A program made the position numbers and the translations under genes. A stretch of DNA of 47,072 nucleotides from an uncultured Bacteroidales bacterium. GTDB taxonomy: Bacteria > Bacteroidota > Bacteroidia > Bacteroidales > Paludibacteraceae. The notes under the pieces are model-generated. The model did not search any database and was not told where the DNA came from. It worked only from the letters and a program-made list of their open reading frames with translations. Below are positions 35,576-43,422 of this stretch, piece by piece. The stretch is taken from NCBI GenBank assembly GCA_937915765.1, contig CALGHE010000063.1:1-47072 (forward strand). Reading direction: 5' to 3'. Numbering within the stretch: position 1 is the stretch's first letter; each line of letters begins with the position of its first letter.

Positions 35576-36571
35576 TCAAGGCACTTCGACCGCATTCAAG
35601 ATTTCGCTGATAATCTCTTCTGTAGTCATGTTGTTAGCCTCTGCCTCGTATGTCAGACCGATACGATGACGGAGCACATCATGAGCGATGGCGCGCACAT
35701 CTTCCGGAATCACAAATCCCCTGCGTTTGATGAACGCATACGCACGGGCAGCCAACGCCAAACCTATCGACGCACGCGGAGAACCTCCGAACGAAATCAT
35801 ATCTTTCAGATGCTCCAGCTTATACTGCTCAGGGAAACGGGTCGCAAAGACAATGTCCACGATATATTTCTCGATCTTCTCGTCCATATACACATCATGA
35901 ACAACCTTGCGAGCCTCGATTATATCCTGCGGCTTCAAGATAGGAGACACCGTCTTCTTCTCTCTCTTTATGTTCTGACGAATGATAAGCTTTTCCTCTT
36001 CCGGCTTCGGATAAGTGATGACAACCTTCAGCAAGAAACGGTCCATCTGCGCTTCCGGAAGCGGATAAGTTCCCTCCTGCTCTACCGGATTTTGCGTAGC
36101 CATAACAAGGAACGGCGACGGCAATTTGAACGTTGACTCGCCAATGGTGACCTGACGTTCCTGCATTGCTTCAAGCAAAGCGCTCTGCACCTTTGCCGGA
36201 GCACGGTTAATTTCGTCCGCCAAAACCAAATTCGCAAAAATCGGACCTTTCTTTATTGAAAACTCCTCCGATTTCTGACTGTAAATCATAGTACCGATAA
36301 CGTCGGCAGGCAACAAGTCCGGAGTAAACTGCACACGACTGTAATCAGCCTCTATCAACTCGCCCAAAGTCTTGATTGCCAATGTTTTTGCCAATCCTGG
36401 AACACCTTCCAAAAGAATATGCCCGTCTGCAAGCAAGCCGATAAGCAACGACTCTACCAAATGTTTCTGCCCGACGATTATCTCGTCCATTCCCTTTACG
36501 AGCATATCCACGAAAGAACTCTGTCTTTCTATCCTTTCGTTAAGCTCCCTTATATCAACCGTTTGACTCAT
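35576..36571 (-). CDS. MoxR-family AAA+ ATPase
   Basis: First gene of the Bat operon. The 331-residue MoxR ATPase is thought to act as a chaperone that activates the VWA proteins encoded downstream. Walker A is GVPGLAKT near residue 57; Walker B is LVLADEINRAP near residue 115; sensor 1 is ATQNPVEQEGTYPLPEAQMDRF near residue 158; the lid domain follows, ending LNAVEVP. A −7 box lies 54 nt upstream. Operon order moxR-DUF58-orf-batA-batB-batC-batD-batE is complete. Confidence 0.93.
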   Translation of the reverse strand: MSQTVDIRELNERIERQSSFVDMLVKGMDEIIVGQKHLVESLLIGLLADGHILLEGVPGLAKTLAIKTLGELIEADYSRVQFTPDLLPADVIGTMIYSQKSEEFSIKKGPIFANLVLADEINRAPAKVQSALLEAMQERQVTIGESTFKLPSPFLVMATQNPVEQEGTYPLPEAQMDRFLLKVVITYPKPEEEKLIIRQNIKREKKTVSPILKPQDIIEARKVVHDVYMDEKIEKYIVDIVFATRFPEQYKLEHLKDMISFGGSPRASIGLALAARAYAFIKRRGFVIPEDVRAIAHDVLRHRIGLTYEAEANNMTTEEIISEILNAVEVP

Positions 36572-36624
36572 AATAGTTATAGCCTATTTTTTTTTGTTAT
36601 TACCTTTTTCGTTTTTAAAACTCA

Positions 36625-36632
36625 CAAATATA
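36625..36632 (-). promoter_or_regulatory. −7 promoter box of the Bat operon
   Basis: On the minus strand TATATTTG, a perfect TAnnTTTG match, 54 nt before the moxR ATG. Confidence 0.6.
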
Positions 36633-36680
36633 TAAAATTAGAGAATACAAAAAACGCAGATGCTCCTTTTTTAAGAAGAT

Positions 36681-36716
36681 TTAACATGTTTTTCCTCTTT
36701 TGCAAAAAAATGTTAA
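36681..36716 (-). terminator. Hairpin terminator after the HU-LysM gene
   Basis: TTAACAT and ATGTTAA plus flanking T5/A-run pair across a short loop (36681-36716), just past the stop of the HU-LysM gene. On the minus strand the 5' arm contains a T-run; it is likely a terminator but not a textbook one. Confidence 0.55.
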
Positions 36717-36729
36717 ACAACGCCGCGCC

Positions 36730-38259
36730 TTACTTCTTCTTTTCCACCAGCGCTCTGCGCACCTCAGAAGCCATCTCCATTGTAACCGGATTTGACCCGT
36801 CAACCAGCGACTTGTCTAACTTAGGAACAAGAAGTTTCATTCCGACATTCACGCTATTTGGATTCTTTATAATCTTGTGATTATACAGATATATGTAAAC
36901 CCAATAGTTTTTATCTCCGTAATTGTCCAATGCAATAGTCGTAAGTCTCTGACCTTTAGCAACCTTAACCTTCTTCGTACCTTTAGTCTCCAAGCTCACA
37001 TCCGGGTGTTTAGCCTTCATGTAATCTATGAAATCAGGCTTGAAATTGCTGTCATATTTGACAATTGGTTTCTCTGCCACCGTCTCTTTTGCCGGAGGTG
37101 CAGTCTCTTCTTTCACTGCCGCATCCGCGGCCGCTTCTGCCTGAGGCGCTTCCGCCGGCTGAGCTGCAACCGAACTGTCTGTGCTCACCGCCGACGAGTC
37201 TGCCGACAACGAGTCTGTCACCGCCACAGACTTTTCCGCACTTGCAGAATCTGCCTCCAACGAATCTGCTACAACAGCCGGAGCCGACTCCTCTGCCGGT
37301 TTCACATTTATTACCGGAGCCTTGTCACTGCCCACTTCTATCGGATTATAGTCCGGATTACAAATCTTTTTAAAGAAACTGCGGTCTGTGTACCATATCA
37401 CAGTTATTGCAAAAATACACAGCACAACAAACGCAAGTATGATATAGCCCAACGTTTTGTTCTTCTGCTCTTCCGGCTCTTCAGCCTCCTCATTTCCAGA
37501 GACGCTCGCCCCGTTGTCTGCCACCTTATGTTCAGGAATAGCCTCTACACTTTCCGGTTCTGCGTCAGGCTCCTCATTGTCACGTTCGTCATCGTCAGCA
37601 GATGCATTTGCGTTGTCCGCTTCGTCAATCTTGTCTTTCGAGATTAACTCTGCAGCCTCATTCTTCTCCGCCGTTTCTGCATCATCAGCGCTCTCTGCAG
37701 CCTCCGCGCCAGCGCCTACCGGAGCTACCGGCTCTTCTGTTTTCTCCATTCGAGGCTCTGCACTTTCCGTGTCTGCCTCGCCCTGCTGTTCCTCCTCCGT
37801 AACAGCAGGCTCTTCAGCCGGAACAGCGTCGTCAGGCCTATCAGCCAGACGCGACACGCTCTCTGCATCGCTCGAATCCGGAATTTCCGTCAGTTCGTCG
37901 TCCTCACCGTCAGCAGGTTCCGGGTCAACCGGGCCTTCATCTCTGAGCACGTAAGTCTCCAGATGGGCAAACGGCTTGTTCACGGCCTCCTTCAGCCCCT
38001 TTTCGGGAGCAAAAGATACTTTGTGATGAGCCGGGATAACAATCTCAGAGCCAGTCTGCACGTTCACACTTTTGCGTTCCTCCACAAGCAGCAACTTAAA
38101 CGTTCCCAGCCCCTTGATCTTAGCCACGCCGTCTTTCTGCAGAGCCATTTCAATGACAGCCACAAGCTCGCGCAGGAAATCCTCCGAGAGTTTTTTTGTG
38201 ACACCATTCTTTTCCGAAATCGCTTCTGCTATATCTTGAAATGAAATTTTCTCGTTCAT
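36730..38259 (-). CDS. HU DNA-binding domain fused via a membrane segment to a LysM domain
   Basis: A 509-residue protein read from the ATG at the complement of 38257-38259 (a TTG two codons upstream was rejected). Residues 1-95 form an HU/IHF-type DNA-binding domain: ISFQDIAEAISEKNGVTKK, VAKIKGLGTFKLLLVEERKS, then EIVIPAHHKVSFAPEKGLK. About 100-265 is very acidic low complexity. One membrane helix lies at about 270-290 (LGYIILAFVVLCIFAITVIW). A Ser/Ala/Glu-rich linker (about 300-400) leads to a LysM-like module (about 428-480; KVAKGQRLTTIALDNYGDKNYW, NVGMKLLVPK). With the HU end inside, the LysM would face periplasmic peptidoglycan. Flanking charges do not clearly fix topology. It follows an HU gene by 7 nt. 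Confidence 0.88.
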   Translation of the reverse strand: MNEKISFQDIAEAISEKNGVTKKLSEDFLRELVAVIEMALQKDGVAKIKGLGTFKLLLVEERKSVNVQTGSEIVIPAHHKVSFAPEKGLKEAVNKPFAHLETYVLRDEGPVDPEPADGEDDELTEIPDSSDAESVSRLADRPDDAVPAEEPAVTEEEQQGEADTESAEPRMEKTEEPVAPVGAGAEAAESADDAETAEKNEAAELISKDKIDEADNANASADDDERDNEEPDAEPESVEAIPEHKVADNGASVSGNEEAEEPEEQKNKTLGYIILAFVVLCIFAITVIWYTDRSFFKKICNPDYNPIEVGSDKAPVINVKPAEESAPAVVADSLEADSASAEKSVAVTDSLSADSSAVSTDSSVAAQPAEAPQAEAAADAAVKEETAPPAKETVAEKPIVKYDSNFKPDFIDYMKAKHPDVSLETKGTKKVKVAKGQRLTTIALDNYGDKNYWVYIYLYNHKIIKNPNSVNVGMKLLVPKLDKSLVDGSNPVTMEMASEVRRALVEKKK

Positions 38260-38266
38260 CTGCAAA

Positions 38267-38548
38267 TCATTTAAACTCTTTATACTTATCTTTCAGAGTG
38301 ACACTGGGCTTAAAAGCCAGCGACAATTTAGGCGGAATCAGCATCCTCTGTTTAGTGGACGGATTCACGGATATGCGCTCCTCTTTTTTGCGCACTTCAA
38401 GCAATCCAAAACCCTGCAACGCGACCGAATTTCCGTCGAGCAGCTCTTTTGTCATGGCGCCGACAGCGGCGTCAAACATGGCAGCCACCTCTTTATCGCC
38501 AAGGCCTAACCTGTTTTTCAGTTCTAACTGTATCTCTTTTGTATTCAC
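38267..38548 (-). CDS. HU-family DNA-binding protein
   Basis: A 93-residue HU-like protein from a GTG start (MNTKEIQLELKNRLGLGDKEV). HU features: a helical N-terminal half, then the conserved VALQGFGLLEVRKKEERISVNPSTKQRMLIPPKLSLAFKPS region, whose arm residues insert in DNA (the usual Asn-Pro of NP-T is present as VNPSTK). The C-terminus ends in LKDKYKEFK. It lies 7 nt before the HU-membrane-LysM gene, so the two are one operon and could form heterodimers. The leader is about 150 nt long. Confidence 0.87.
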   Translation of the reverse strand: MNTKEIQLELKNRLGLGDKEVAAMFDAAVGAMTKELLDGNSVALQGFGLLEVRKKEERISVNPSTKQRMLIPPKLSLAFKPSVTLKDKYKEFK

Positions 38549-38639
38549 GTTACTTAGATTTAATGAAACAAAACTCTATTCGCGAAAGCAGCTCATGCTT
38601 CAACAAAACGGCACAAAACGCAGCCTTCAGCCTGTAAAA

Positions 38640-38655
38640 CGTCAAAACTTTGACG
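38640..38655. promoter_or_regulatory. Palindrome in the HU leader, possible operator
   Basis: CGTCAAA and TTTGACG arms, 7 bp each with a 2-nt spacer, placed between the −7 box (38708-38715) and the HU start. Symmetry and position suggest a protein-binding site; no known consensus matched. Confidence 0.35.
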
Positions 38656-38707
38656 CGTTCTTTGTCTCGTCTGCCTTATTCGCAAGATTCTGCCAGCTTT
38701 AATTCCG

Positions 38708-38715
38708 CAAATATA
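38708..38715 (-). promoter_or_regulatory. −7 promoter box for the HU operon
   Basis: TATATTTG on the minus strand, a perfect TAnnTTTG match, 160 nt upstream of the HU GTG. Confidence 0.5.
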
Positions 38716-38782
38716 ACAAACTGTTTTTAAAAAGAGACTAAAAATCTTACTGATTTTTAACGTTCAAGCTAAAAACGCATGC

Positions 38783-38899
38783 TTATTTTGCCGATGAAAT
38801 GGGCTTTTTCTTTATCAGTCCAAGTTTTTTACGGCGTTCGTACTCCGCTTTGCGCTTGAGATATTCTTCGTAACGTTTTTCTAAATAATTATCTGCCAT
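38783..38899 (-). CDS. Conserved 38-residue basic protein
   Basis: Short minus-strand frame from an ATG (complement of 38897-38899) to TAA: MADNYLEKRYEEYLKRKAEY and then RRKKLGLIKKK. It is a single amphipathic, Lys/Arg/Glu-rich predicted helix. I recall very similar MxxNYLEKxYE-type miniature proteins in other Bacteroidota, where annotators often give no function. The strong charge and full conservation of the frame favour a real gene. It is upstream of the HU gene and on the same strand, with a separate hairpin between (AAAAATC/GATTTTT at 38740-38758). Confidence 0.65.
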   Translation of the reverse strand: MADNYLEKRYEEYLKRKAEYERRKKLGLIKKKPISSAK

Positions 38900-39081
38900 A
38901 TTCTTTTATATTTTGATGTGCAAATTTAATATTTGATTCTATATTTTTCATGTTTTTTTTGCTTTTTGCCCGATTTTTAATCGTCGCTTGCCTGTTTTTT
39001 CATATAATATCTGCTATTATTTTAGCATTTTTGCGGTACGATATTACAATTTACAGTTTACAAATTACAAAAAATTACATT

Positions 39082-40599
39082 ATGAAAAGCACTAAGTTTT
39101 ACGCATTATCCCTTTTGACGGGATTGCTTATGCTCGTCGCGTATGGTTCGGTCGCCGCTCCGGACCCGAACTTCCACATTTACCTCTGCTTTGGGCAGTC
39201 TAACATGGAGGGACAGGGAAACATCGAGGCTCAGGACCAGAACGTTGACCCGCGTTTCTTGATGATGCCGACTGTCAACTGCAGCAACAGACAGATGGGC
39301 GAATGGTACACCGCCACTCCGCCGCTGGCCCGATGCAACACAAAACTGGGCCCGACAGATTATTTCGGAAGGACTATGGTCAAAAACCTTCCGGAGAATG
39401 TGCGCGTGGGCGTTATCGTAGTGGCTGTGGGCGGCACAAAGATTGAACTTTTCGACCAAAACAGCTACCAAAGCTACCTGAACGGCTCCGCTGAGTCTTG
39501 GGTGAAGAGCTGGGCGGCTGAATATGGCAACAACGCCTACAAAAGGCTCGTGGACATGGCTAAGATTGCGCAGAAAGAGGGCGTAATCAAGGGGATTCTG
39601 CTGCATCAGGGCGAATCGAACTGCAACGAGGCGGCCTGGCCTAACAAGGTGAAAGGTGTTTATGACAATCTTATGAAGGACTTGAACCTCAAGCCGGAAG
39701 AGACGCCGCTGCTGCTAGGCGAAACGCTCTATCAGAACCAAGGCGGGGCTTGCTCCAGCCACAACAGCACCATCGCCAAAGTGCCGAGCGTGATTCCGAA
39801 CGCTCATGTGATCTCGGCGGCCGGCCTGCCGGGGCAGGACCAGTACCATTTCACAGCTGCCGGATACAGAACTTTCGGCGAACGATACGCCAACAAGATG
39901 CTCGAACTGCTGAACTTTGAGCCTGCTCCTCCTGCTCCGGTAGAGCCTGACTTCGTGTTCGACGGAAAGCCGCTCACTATCGAGGCTGAAGAGATGCCTG
40001 TGATGGAGGGCGAATATTGCCAGCCTTGGAACGAACGTTTCGACGGAATTGCTTATTATGCAAACAACGACTTTACATCCGCTAAAGTGAATTTCACCTA
40101 CGGAGGCTCTTTCTCTTTTGAACTTAAAGGCTGCGCCGACGCTACGACCGACGCTACCGTCACTCTGAACGTGGGCGACAAAAGCGAATCGTTCACTTGG
40201 AACTCGCCTGACGAAATCAGCGTCAGCAAGACTATTGCGGTTGCGGACAGCGGCACGTACACTGTGCAGATTATTATGGAGACTGACCGCGGACAAAGCG
40301 ACGTTTTCATCGACTATCTGACCATTTCCGACCCGAACGCGCTTTCCTGCTCCGCTGATTTTGCACAAACCAGCTCGTTCGCAATCTCTCAGAATCCTGT
40401 GACAGACTATATTTTTATTGATAACGATGACGTAGCGTCTCTGCAAATATTTGACCTGTCCGGCTTGCTCGTGAAAGCAGCTGACGGCAACTGCATCAGC
40501 ACGGCCGACCTGAACAAAGGCTGTTACATTCTGATGATTAGCACACTCAACGGAGATTCTGAAGCTCTAAAATTCTTTAAGGTAACTTCTAAGAATTAG
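39082..40599 (+). CDS. SASA-domain carbohydrate esterase with CBM6-like domain and T9SS type A sorting domain
   Basis: A predicted secreted acetyl esterase (sialate O-acetylesterase or xylan acetylesterase group). The ATG at 39082 gives a good signal peptide (MKSTKFYALSLLTGLLMLVA); the ATG 132 nt upstream was rejected. The mature 505-residue precursor has an SGNH-type SASA domain (about residues 28-275) with the nucleophile Ser in FGQSNMEGQGN, the second block LHQGESNCNEAAW and a final YHFTAAG. A CBM6-like carbohydrate-binding domain (about 290-420; LTIEAEEMPVMEG, VFIDYLTI) follows, and a T9SS type A sorting domain (about 430-505; ISQNPVTDYIFID, LQIFDLSGLLVK, DLNKGCYILMI). It is closed by a strong terminator. 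Confidence 0.85.
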   Translation: MKSTKFYALSLLTGLLMLVAYGSVAAPDPNFHIYLCFGQSNMEGQGNIEAQDQNVDPRFLMMPTVNCSNRQMGEWYTATPPLARCNTKLGPTDYFGRTMVKNLPENVRVGVIVVAVGGTKIELFDQNSYQSYLNGSAESWVKSWAAEYGNNAYKRLVDMAKIAQKEGVIKGILLHQGESNCNEAAWPNKVKGVYDNLMKDLNLKPEETPLLLGETLYQNQGGACSSHNSTIAKVPSVIPNAHVISAAGLPGQDQYHFTAAGYRTFGERYANKMLELLNFEPAPPAPVEPDFVFDGKPLTIEAEEMPVMEGEYCQPWNERFDGIAYYANNDFTSAKVNFTYGGSFSFELKGCADATTDATVTLNVGDKSESFTWNSPDEISVSKTIAVADSGTYTVQIIMETDRGQSDVFIDYLTISDPNALSCSADFAQTSSFAISQNPVTDYIFIDNDDVASLQIFDLSGLLVKAADGNCISTADLNKGCYILMISTLNGDSEALKFFKVTSKN

Positions 40600-40645
40600 G
40601 TAGAAATGTTTTTGAATGAACTTTTCCCAAAAGTAATCTTCATAG

Positions 40646-40678
40646 ACTTCCTCAGAAAAATCTGGGGAAGTTTTTTTT
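40646..40678 (+). terminator. Rho-independent terminator after the esterase gene
   Basis: ACTTCC-CAGA (from 40646) pairs with TCTG-GGAAGT, followed by eight T residues (40671-40678). Confidence 0.88.
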
Positions 40679-40708
40679 CAAATAGGTTGCATTTTGACCT
40701 TTATATTT

Positions 40709-40716
40709 TATCTTTG
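40709..40716 (+). promoter_or_regulatory. −7 promoter box for the OmpA lipoprotein
   Basis: TATCTTTG, a perfect TAnnTTTG match, 30 nt before the ATG. A TTG-type −33 candidate lies near 40687. Confidence 0.6.
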
Positions 40717-40745
40717 TGGTAACAAACGATTAAAATTTAGGATTT

Positions 40746-41699
40746 ATGAAGAAGATATTTTACTGCTTTTTATTAGGCGGGCTCGTGTCATCTTGCGTGT
40801 CGCAAAAGAAATTTGACGAAATTAGCCGCCAACTTGATGATTGCAATCAGAAAAATGAACTGACTAACAAAAACTTGTCTGACGCTCAGCAGAAAATTGC
40901 GGACTTGGACAGAAACACGACCGCGCTAAAAATGGAGGTGGACAGCCTCAACGCCGAGAACGCCACAAAGTCTAAACTGCTGCACCAGAACAAACTGGAC
41001 CAGGAGTCTTTGAGAAAGGTCAACTCGCAACTTGCAGACCAGTTGAAAAACTCACGCAGCGAGGCTGAAGTCAAGGCTCTGCTTTCTGACTTGCAGAAGA
41101 TTCAGGACAAACTGCAGGCTCGCGAAGACGCTCTGCTTGCGTCTGAAAAAAGCCTGAAAGAGAAGGAACTAAAGGTGAAGGAACTTTCTGACATCATAAG
41201 CAAACAGGACAGCCTGATGAAAAACTTGCGCAAAAAGGTAGCTGACGCTCTTACAGGTTTCGAAGGAAAAGGTCTTGAAGTTATCAACAAGAACGGAAAG
41301 GTTTACGTGTCGCTTGACGAAAAGCTTCTCTTCAAGTCCGGCAAATGGGACGTGGACGCTAAAGGCGTGGAAGCTCTGAACAACATCGCTAAATTCCTTG
41401 CTGAAAACAAAGACATTCACGTTGTGATTGAAGGCCACACAGACGACCAGGCCCTTGTCAATTCCATCGGAAACATTGAAGACAACTGGGACTTGAGCGT
41501 GAAACGCGCCACTGCCATCGTGAAAACTATCCTTAAAAACAAAAACATTGACCCTGCAAGAATCACTGCTTCGGGCCGCGCCGAGTTCGTCCCTCTTGAC
41601 AACGCAAAGACTAAAGAGGCTCGACAGAAAAACCGACGCACTGAGATTATCCTCAGCCCGAACATGGACGAACTTATGAAAGTTTTAAGCAATAATTAA
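40746..41699 (+). CDS. OmpA-family lipoprotein with coiled coil
   Basis: A 317-residue lipoprotein (signal LLGGLVSSC, Cys at residue 17). A long coiled coil covers about residues 20-165. A C-terminal OmpA peptidoglycan-binding domain (about 185-310) has LDEKLLFKSGKWDVD, the motif VVIEGHTDDQAL, and RQKNRRTEIILSP near the end. It is the MotB/OmpA-like type that anchors the outer membrane to peptidoglycan. It precedes the GSCFA gene by 55 nt. Confidence 0.9.
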   Translation: MKKIFYCFLLGGLVSSCVSQKKFDEISRQLDDCNQKNELTNKNLSDAQQKIADLDRNTTALKMEVDSLNAENATKSKLLHQNKLDQESLRKVNSQLADQLKNSRSEAEVKALLSDLQKIQDKLQAREDALLASEKSLKEKELKVKELSDIISKQDSLMKNLRKKVADALTGFEGKGLEVINKNGKVYVSLDEKLLFKSGKWDVDAKGVEALNNIAKFLAENKDIHVVIEGHTDDQALVNSIGNIEDNWDLSVKRATAIVKTILKNKNIDPARITASGRAEFVPLDNAKTKEARQKNRRTEIILSPNMDELMKVLSNN

Positions 41700-41708
41700 T
41701 CTCATGCT

Positions 41709-41738
41709 ATACGGAACTTGCCCTCGCAGGTTCCGTAT
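41709..41738 (+). terminator. Hairpin between the OmpA lipoprotein and GSCFA genes
   Basis: ATACGGAAC (41709-41717) pairs perfectly with GTTCCGTAT (41730-41738), followed by a loose T-rich stretch. It lies inside a longer upstream extension of the GSCFA frame, which argues that GSCFA starts at 41755. Confidence 0.65.
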
Positions 41739-41754
41739 CTTTATTTGCCTTTTT

Positions 41755-42726
41755 ATGAACTTCAGAACAGAAATCAAAATAGAACGCGCCAAACAAGACA
41801 TTTGCCACCGCAACAAAATTGTCTCTTTCGGCTCATGCTTCAGCGAAAACATCGGCGAGAGACTTGCGTCTCTGAAGTTTGACATTTTAGTGAACCCTTT
41901 CGGAATCTTGTACAATCCGGAGTCTATAAGAGTTTCGGCTGAAAGGCTTATGGACGGCTCTCCGCTTTCTGAAAAGGAAATCTTCGAAAACCAAGGGCTT
42001 TGGCACTCGTTCCTGCATCATAGCAGATTCTCTAAAACGTCGCCCGGCGAGTTTCTGGCCAACGCCAACGATGCCTTGACCAGCGCTTCCGCTTTCCTGA
42101 AATGTTCAGACTTGCTTCTTATCACTTTTGGAACGGCTTGGGTCTATAGGCTGAAAGAGTCAGGCTCGATAGTCTCCAACTGCCACAAACTGCCAGGTGA
42201 TCTTTTCTTCAGAGAGCGACTTTCTGTCGATGAAATCGTGAAAAATTACAACTCTCTGCTCGCCTCGCTCAACCGCATCAACCCTTCTTTAAGGGTCATC
42301 TTCACGGTTAGCCCCATCAGGCACTGGAAAGACGGCGCTAACGGAAACCAGCTGAGCAAGGCCACTCTGTTGCTCGCCATCGAAGAGATTTGCAAACGCA
42401 ACTCTAACTGCGAGTATTTCCCTGCCTTCGAGATTCTCATGGACGAGCTCAGAGACTACCGTTTTTATGCCGACGACATGCTACACCCAAGCAGCGCGGC
42501 CGTTGAGTATATTTGGGAACGCTTCTCAGACTGCTACTTTTCTGACGAGACCAAAGGCTTGATAAGAGAGATTGCCAAAATCTCCGCATCCGCCAACCAC
42601 CGCCCTTTCAACTCCGACAACGAAAGGCACGCCATTTTCAAAAAGAACCTCCTCGCTCAGATAGAAAAACTCTCCGCCAAGCACCCTAACCTCGACTTCG
42701 CCAAAGAGATTGAACGGCTTTCGTAA
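41755..42726 (+). CDS. GSCFA-domain protein
   Basis: A 323-residue protein of the GSCFA family, named for its conserved motif. The ATG at 41755 gives MNFRTEIKIERAKQDICHRN; an upstream ATG at 41704 would run through the hairpin and is rejected. Motifs: IVSFGSCFSENIGERL (Gly-Ser-Cys-Phe at about residues 21-24, probable nucleophile Ser), VNPFGILYNPESI, LLLITFGTAWVY, FTVSPIRHWKDG and YADDMLHPSSAAV near residue 240 (Asp and His). This matches an SGNH-like hydrolase layout. Natural substrate unknown. Its stop codon abuts a transposon-derived 119-bp copy. Confidence 0.88.
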   Translation: MNFRTEIKIERAKQDICHRNKIVSFGSCFSENIGERLASLKFDILVNPFGILYNPESIRVSAERLMDGSPLSEKEIFENQGLWHSFLHHSRFSKTSPGEFLANANDALTSASAFLKCSDLLLITFGTAWVYRLKESGSIVSNCHKLPGDLFFRERLSVDEIVKNYNSLLASLNRINPSLRVIFTVSPIRHWKDGANGNQLSKATLLLAIEEICKRNSNCEYFPAFEILMDELRDYRFYADDMLHPSSAAVEYIWERFSDCYFSDETKGLIREIAKISASANHRPFNSDNERHAIFKKNLLAQIEKLSAKHPNLDFAKEIERLS

Positions 42727-42845
42727 CGACAAGCTTCTCGACGACAGACGGGGTACTGCCCTCCAGGCAGGGGTTGTGTGTACCTCCGTACCCGAGACTT
42801 CGTCACGGGTTACCATCGCTGCGCTTTGTACTGCCTTCCAGGCAG
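42727..42845 (-). repeat. Repeat copy A with 26-nt of transposase 3' end
   Basis: A 119-nt unit that begins one base after the GSCFA stop. Its first 26 nt plus the adjoining 93-nt palindromic core match 43961-44079 without gaps and with about 7 mismatches in 119. Because the matching bases at 43961-43982 are the last codons and stop of the transposase gene, copy A carries that gene's 3' end although no transposase is present here. Core 42753-42845. Confidence 0.88.
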
Positions 42846-42969
42846 GTGACTATGTCTTACGGCTTGACTCTTTCCCCTCTTCTTCCCTAACACATGTCTT
42901 TTTAAATTTCAGCATATAAAATAACATTTCTTATTATTAGAAACACAGACCACACAAATCTCTCCTCTC

Positions 42970-43062
42970 CTGCCTGAAAGGCAGCACTGATCAAAGCAAC
43001 GGTAACCCAGAACGAAGTCTCGAGCTAAGCACCCCGCAAAGCATCTGCCTGGAAGGCAATAC
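42970..43062 (+). repeat. Repeat copy B (93-nt palindromic unit, degenerate)
   Basis: 93-nt unit in the opposite orientation to copy A. It has the terminal hairpin CTGCCTGAAAGGCAG and the central ACGAAGTCTCG palindrome, but the middle is diverged. Its last 18 nt are also the first 18 nt of copy C, so the two units share one terminal hairpin. Confidence 0.8.
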
Positions 43063-43137
43063 TGAGCGCAGCGAAGGTAACCCGGGACGAAATCTCGGGT
43101 AGAGAGATACACAGAACCCCTGCCTGAAGGGCAGTAC
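43045..43137 (+). repeat. Repeat copy C (93-nt palindromic unit)
   Basis: Terminal hairpins CTGCCTGGAAGGCA and CTGCCTGAAGGGCAG flank a central palindrome around ACCCGGGAC-GAA-(A)TCTCGGGT. Near-identical to copy D. Confidence 0.9.
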
Positions 43138-43169
43138 ACACAAAAAACATATTTTTGAAAAGTCTCCTC

Positions 43170-43262
43170 CTGCCTGGAAGGCAGCACTGAGCGCAGCGAA
43201 GGTAACCCGGGACGAAGTCTCGGGTAGAGAGATACACAGAACTTCTGCCTGGAGGGCAGTAC
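43170..43262 (+). repeat. Repeat copy D (93-nt palindromic unit)
   Basis: Same architecture and length as copy C, with only a few substitutions, and separated from it by 32 nt. Confidence 0.9.
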
Positions 43263-43370
43263 CAAAGTTATTTTGACATATTACATCCTAAAAAAATCTT
43301 AAACAAAAGAACCATGACAAAAAAAAACATAAAACCAAAGTTCACTTCTATATATAACGAAACTTTTCAT

Positions 43371-43378
43371 TACCTTTG
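43371..43378 (+). promoter_or_regulatory. −7 promoter box upstream of the transposase unit
   Basis: TACCTTTG fits TAnnTTTG. Transcription from here would run through repeat copy E into the transposase gene, 150 nt downstream. Confidence 0.4.
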
Positions 43379-43422
43379 CAAAAACCTTGCTGCCGAGGTT
43401 TAGAGGGATTGTCTATATATTT

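Noticed and set aside
37457..37954. 165-codon Ser/Ala-rich plus-strand frame
   Set aside because: It is the complement of the acidic low-complexity part of the HU-LysM gene.
38950..39081. Earlier ATG for the SASA esterase
   Set aside because: It would put a second hydrophobic stretch ahead of the signal peptide at 39082.
42909..43265. 118-codon minus-strand frame over the repeats (also one at 43025-43237)
   Set aside because: They are translations of the palindromic 93-nt units; the protein would repeat the hairpin sequence. Not genes.
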